A stretch of DNA of 37,007 bases, taken from NCBI GenBank assembly GCA_025201705.1, contig MU616845.1, forward strand, positions 1 through 37,007. The letters run 5' to 3'. Made by a program: the position numbers and the translations under genes. Origin of the DNA: Dissophora ornata. Lineage: Eukaryota; Mortierellomycota; Mortierellomycetes; Mortierellales; Mortierellaceae. Below the pieces are notes generated by a model. It saw only the letters and a list, made by a program, of their open reading frames with translations. It was not told the origin of the DNA and searched no databases. Shown piece by piece: positions 33,164 through 37,007 of the stretch (positions are counted from its first letter, which is position 1; each line of letters begins with the position of its first letter).

Positions 33164-33642
33164 GCTTTGATGCTAGCTGGGAAGAGCGGGCTTTTACTAT
33201 TGAGGGAAAGGGATAGGTGCGGGATGATGGGGCAGAATGAGGAAGGGGGCGTTGATAGCGAGAGCCGATTTGTGTCTGGCGGCGTGGATGCAAGGGATGC
33301 GAGGGATGCGAGGGATGCGAGGGATGCAGGGATGCAAGGGATGCAAGGGATGCGAAGAATGCAGGTGCGTTGAAGAGAGTAGAGAATCAAATCAGCCAGG
33401 CACTGGTGGCAATGGAGAATGGATTTTTGGATCTCTCTGGCACACTTTCCTGCGAGATGCGCGTGGTGACGACAGGGGGGTTTGAAACAAGATTTTTATA
33501 TTTTTACAGCTGCGATTGAATGACTTTTAATGCAATTTGCGGATAAACGTGCGGAGGACATCTTAATCTACCGGCTACTGCACAAGAGCTGGTGGCAGCA
33601 CCTCACGCGACTCATCCCAGAAAAAAATACCCAGGCTGCTCT
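33164..33642. promoter_or_regulatory. Leader/promoter of copy C and 3' flank of eRF3
   Basis: The 479 bases carry no gene. The part next to copy C holds the 9-base tandem repeat described separately. Plus-strand open frames across the repeat (Asp-Ala-Arg or Cys-Lys-Gly repeats) are produced by it and are not genes. Confidence 0.5.
33286..33366. repeat. 9-bp tandem repeat, unit GGGATGCGA/GGGATGCAA
   Basis: Nine or so head-to-tail units of GGGATGCGA or GGGATGCAA, one of them shortened by a base, lie 125-205 bases upstream of the copy C start. On the copy C sense strand this reads as a repeat of TCGCATCCC. The array lies in the likely 5' leader or proximal promoter, so unit number could vary between strains. 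Confidence 0.85.
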
Positions 33643-35795
33643 TTACACCCCCGCTGCTGCTGCTCTCGGTCCTGCGCCCGAGCCTTCAGTGCCATACAGC
33701 TTTGTAATCTTGCCGATCGCAATCGTCTTGCCTTCGTCCCGCAGCGTGAACCGCCCCATCTGCGGCGAGTCTGCAAAAGTCTCCGCACACAACGGTCCCT
33801 CCGTCTCGACCATCACAATCCCCTGTTGACCCTTCTTCAGGAACTGCGGTGGCTTCTTCGACTTGCGACCCGTCTTCTTGTCGATCAAATGCAGCATCGC
33901 AGATAGCGTGATCTCCTCAATCGCAGTGTGGATATGCAACACCGCATTGTACCCTGCACACACAATGTTCTTGTGGTCTAGAATGCCAAGCGCCGCTTCA
34001 AACTTTGTCACAGAGTGCACAGGGTGCTTGGGACTGCAAATGACAAATCCAATCATGATGTCCTACAGTGCAGACAAAAGAGAGCACATGGACACAAGCA
34101 ATCTCATTTGAGCATTAGTCTGGCGCTCGCACCATCATTACATAACATAATAACACTCAGTACTTGCCTCCTCTTCTATGCCGCGAAGTCGGAGTCGGAT
34201 ATTGTCCCCCACGCCCGCCATCGGGATCTCTTCCTCCAACTCATTGAAAATAGCCGACACCTCAATCTTGACCCCATTCGGCATCATCAACACCTGCGCT
34301 CCCTTCTTAACCGACCCTGCCTCAATCTTGCCCACGACCACAGTGCCCATATCCTTGTACTTCTCACTGATTGGGATCCTCAGCGGCGCATTTAGCTTTC
34401 TGTCTGTGATCTTGACCGTATCCAGATACTCTAACAGCATCGGTCCCGAGTACCAGTCGCAGTCCTTGGGATCAATCTTGCTCTTAATATTCGCACCCGT
34501 GTAACCGGAAACCGGCATGAATATCACGTCTGTCTTCAAGTTGTACCGGTTCACTTTCAAGAACGGCGTAAGTTTTTCAACGCACTCGTCGTATCGCTCC
34601 TTGGACCAAGTCACGGTCTGATCGTCCATCTTGTTAATCACCACAATCAGTTTGTTGACGCCGCCGTTCTTGGCTAGGACAGCGTGCTCTCGTGTCTGGC
34701 CGCCCTTTTCGAACCCAGTCTCGAACTCTCCTTTGCGGGCAGAGATGACAAGGACTGCGACATCTGCCTGGGCAGCGCCTCCAATCATGTTAGGGACGTA
34801 GTTTTTGTGGCCGGGCGCGTCCAAGATCGTATAACGACGAGCGTCCGTCTCAAAGTACGCACGGCCCACTTCAACAGTCTTGCCCTATTTTTTTTTTTCA
34901 TGACATCGTAAAACGATATTGGCTCGTGAGTGCCACAGCGATAAAGAAACGCGCATCTCCGTGCAAGGCTGGTAGGACTAAAATGAAAGGTTACCTTTGC
35001 ACGCTCCTCTGCATTCGTATCCAACGCCCAAGATAGATACCATGAATCACGTCCTGCTTCCTTTGCCTCCCTTTCATATTTTTCCAGTGTTCTCTTATCT
35101 ACCATTCCTGTCGCTTCACTATATAATCACGCATGTCAATCAAAGGCAATAATGGGCTGTTATCCTTCATTGTCGACAGACATACTCAAAATCGCTGTAA
35201 CTGCGGCAACGGTTTTTTCTTTTGACTCCAGGACTTACAGAATACGCCCTCCCATGGTCGACTTTCCGGCATCAACGTGCCCAATAAACAGCACATTGAT
35301 ATGTTCCTTTCCAAAGAACTCTGTCAATGTCTCCTGATCCACACCACCCTCCTCTTCCACATCCTCCGCCATTGTTGCTGCCTGGGTCGTCGATCCAACA
35401 ACTGGGAGAGCGGCTTTCTTTGCGACCTTGGGTGCAGGCGAGGAGGCAGGGATTGGCGTGGCGGACTTCGGTGTAGGAGGCGCCAGTACTGGAAGGGGTG
35501 TCGGGGCTGAAAAAGGTATCGACGATGTCGAGGAGGCCGCCGGTCCGTCTGAGATATCCAGCGTCTTGTTCAACACCGCTGCTGGAGGAGGTGCATTAAA
35601 GTTAATGCCTCCAGTAATAGGGGTCGGGGCTACCAGAGCTGGAGCTGTTGTAGGAGTAGCGTCCTGTGCTGGCTGAGCCATCCAGGTGGGCACGAACATC
35701 TGTGCTGCTGCTCGGGGCACAAAGGATCCAGCGGTCGGGTTCAGGCTCATACCGGAGAGCTTCGAGGTGTTGTTGTCGTGGTCCTGCTCGCTCAT
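33643..35795 (-). CDS. SUP35: Eukaryotic release factor 3 (eRF3/Sup35), 4 exons
   Basis: GTPase that acts with eRF1 to end translation at stop codons in the cytosol. Minus-strand exons 35795-35239, 35118-34995, 34884-34168, 34062-33643 give 605 aa. The N-terminal region (1-165) is Pro/Ala/Thr-rich and lacks the Gln/Asn-rich prion repeats of budding-yeast Sup35. It carries LNPTAGSFVPRAAAQMFVP at 18-36, two overlapping PAM2 motifs for the MLLE domain of poly(A)-binding protein. GTPase motifs: GHVDAGKS (172-179), DAPGH (249-253), NKMD (311-314). The eRF3 signature MVDKRTLEKYEREAKEAGRD, KGKTVEVGRAYFET and C-terminal GRFTLRDEGKTIAIGKI distinguish it from EF-1alpha and Hbs1. Intron 3 starts with GC (GAG then GCAAGT), the only junction that keeps frame into DIMIGFVIC. 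Confidence 0.95.
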
Positions 35796-36184
35796 TGCTG
35801 AATGTGGACAAAGCTGATGGAGTAGGTGATGAATGAGAGCACAAAAAAACAGGAAGTGAGGAGTGGGATTTTTTTTTCTTCTGAGTGCGCGATGGTCCGT
35901 CCGCTCACGCTTTTATGAATTTTACGGCCGTGCAGTGTCTTGGACAAGGACGATCACTTCTTGCATTTTTTGCATTTGCATAAAGTCACGCTCAATGGAC
36001 TGCGTGCGACTGAGAGGGTGATGAATCATATCTCCCGCAGTCAAAACCAAGCCCATTGGACCACTGAACACAACAACGCGACAACCGCACTGGCCAAGGG
36101 ACCTGTGTACACCAAAACTTTAGTTGCGAATGTTTTGTATTCAATGAACTACTTCATCATCCCTTCTCCCTCTACAGTGGAACC
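35796..36184. promoter_or_regulatory. eRF3 promoter and 3' flank of the next gene
   Basis: The 389 bases between the eRF3 start and the stop of the gene at 36185-36830 contain no supported gene. A poly-T run at about 35870-35880, that is poly-A on the transcribed strand, lies close to the eRF3 start. Confidence 0.45.
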
Positions 36185-36830
36185 TTAAACGGCCTTCTGA
36201 TCTGCATGTGGATTCTCTCCCTTGCCTGCGCGCCAGTCCGCCAGCCTCTGCTCCTCCTCCAGATGCTCCACCCACTCCATCGACGACACCCACCTGCTCA
36301 ACACCAGCGTGAAATATACTCCAAAGAACATACCGAGTGTCACCATGATAATCGCCACAATCGAAGCCGTGCTGCGTTTGTCATCACATTCTTGCAGACT
36401 CCAGGTTGGGTTGCGATTCATGCAACCCGTGTTGACTTTGTCAGCGTGGTTCCTCTCGACGGCAATGTAGACGACTCCCCAGCAGAGGAGCATCAGGAAG
36501 AATCCCCAACACGCAGACACGAATTGACGGTAGTGCCATGTGCTTCTTCCCTATTGTTGCAGATTGTAGCACAGAGATTGAGAAAGGCTCGTTAACGTCT
36601 AATTCCAGTTGGAGAGTACGTTCATCCTCAGCTCTTCTTTCTCTCCATCTTTCTAATTTTACCTTGTGGCATGCCCAGAGCCCATAGATGCCAGTAAACA
36701 TCAAAAGAAGACAAACAATGGCCCAAGGGATAACCAAGTCTGTCTCTGCGTGAGGCATAATCCCTATGAAAAAATAACAAAGCGTTTCCGGGGTTAGTTC
36801 GCAGAACACAGCCCCCGCAAAACGCATCAT
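36185..36830 (-). CDS. Multi-span membrane protein, 2 exons seen, N terminus uncertain
   Basis: Exons 36830-36663 and 36550-36185 on the minus strand give 177 aa. At least three hydrophobic helices are visible: one in exon 1 (LVIPWAIVCLLLMFTGIYGL), one early in exon 2 (ACWGFFLMLLCWGVVYIAVE) and one later (IVAIIMVTLGMFFGVYFTLV). A loop between the last two has two cysteines (NTGCMNRNPTWSLQECDDK), giving a tetraspan-like layout, and the tail is charged (EHLEEEQRLADWRAGKGE). The join CACAAG to GGAAGAAGC is well supported. The beginning is not: an acceptor-like TTTCATAG lies just before GGATTATGCC, so a further exon, possibly beyond the window edge, may supply the first helix. No family is named with confidence. 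Confidence 0.6.
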
Positions 36831-37007
36831 GCTCCCCCCTCCTCCGTTTCAATCCCCAGAAGCGCATTTTTAATGTCGCCACAGACATTTTTGCTACCTG
36901 TGCACACACATAGACCCCTCTTATTTTGTCTCTTTCACTTGGATGCGATCTCTCACGACGATTCGAACTGATACAGACATGTAGATAGGACGTCGCCTCC
37001 AAAAAAA
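36831..37007. other. Window edge, probable upstream part of the membrane-protein gene
   Basis: On the minus strand this holds an alternative open frame beginning MSVATLKMRFWGLKRRR that overlaps the called exon in another frame, and an acceptor-like GTGCACAG near 36898. The true 5' end of the neighbouring gene may lie here or outside the window. Confidence 0.3.

Noticed and set aside
33167..33485. Plus-strand frames with Asp-Ala-Arg or Cys-Lys-Gly repeats
   Set aside because: They are produced by the 9-base tandem repeat and run antisense to the copy C leader.
1..37007. CRISPR array, prokaryotic operon or defence system
   Set aside because: The repeats seen lack spacers of even length, all large genes are intron-split and fungal, and no cas-like or prokaryotic genes occur.

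Overview
The window is nuclear DNA of a filamentous fungus. Every large gene is split by many short GT-AG introns (mostly about 75-160 bases), exons join in frame with the standard code, and the conserved proteins (pyruvate kinase, DNA polymerase delta catalytic subunit, eRF3, TRAPPC2L, a PXB-PX-DUF3818 protein) are of fungal type. Overall style suggests an early-diverging fungus, perhaps Mucoromycota/Mortierellaceae; that placement is inference, not shown by the sequence. No rRNA, tRNA, CRISPR or prokaryotic signal was seen.

Layout. 255-2584 (+): pyruvate kinase, 5 exons. 2585-3848: mostly empty, with a possible decayed or unresolved gene around 3060-3480. 3849-12570 (+): a very large 18-exon SNF2 ATPase of the ATRX/ARIP4 group (about 2,359 aa) with an N-terminal SAM domain and a C-terminal polyglutamine tail. 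12721-13539 (-): TRAPPC2L/Tca17. 13901-18176 (-): DNA polymerase delta catalytic subunit, 12 exons. 18177-19036: divergent promoter with a MluI cell-cycle box. 19037-22462 (+): PXB-PX-DUF3818 lipid-binding protein. 22676-22886: a 211-base element with 17-base terminal inverted repeats and an internal 14-base minisatellite. 22887-24238: no convincing gene. 24239-24793 (-) and 25663-25979 (-): two small candidate secreted proteins. 26448-33163: a tandem array, all on the minus strand, of single-pass membrane proteins with a beta-rich ectodomain: two intact copies (26897-29093 and 30805-33163) and at least three eroded copies. 33643-35795 (-): eRF3 (SUP35) with a double PAM2 motif. 36185-36830 (-): a multi-span membrane protein close to the window edge.

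The housekeeping genes cover glycolysis, chromatin remodelling, vesicle tethering, replication, membrane-contact or lipid-binding work and translation termination; they do not form one pathway. The part that looks lineage-specific is 22.6-33.5 kb, which holds the inverted-repeat element, the small secreted candidates and the birth-and-death membrane-protein array. Exon joins were worked out by hand from splice consensus, reading frame and remembered family alignments; summed coding lengths are divisible by three for every spliced gene. RNA data would be the direct test.
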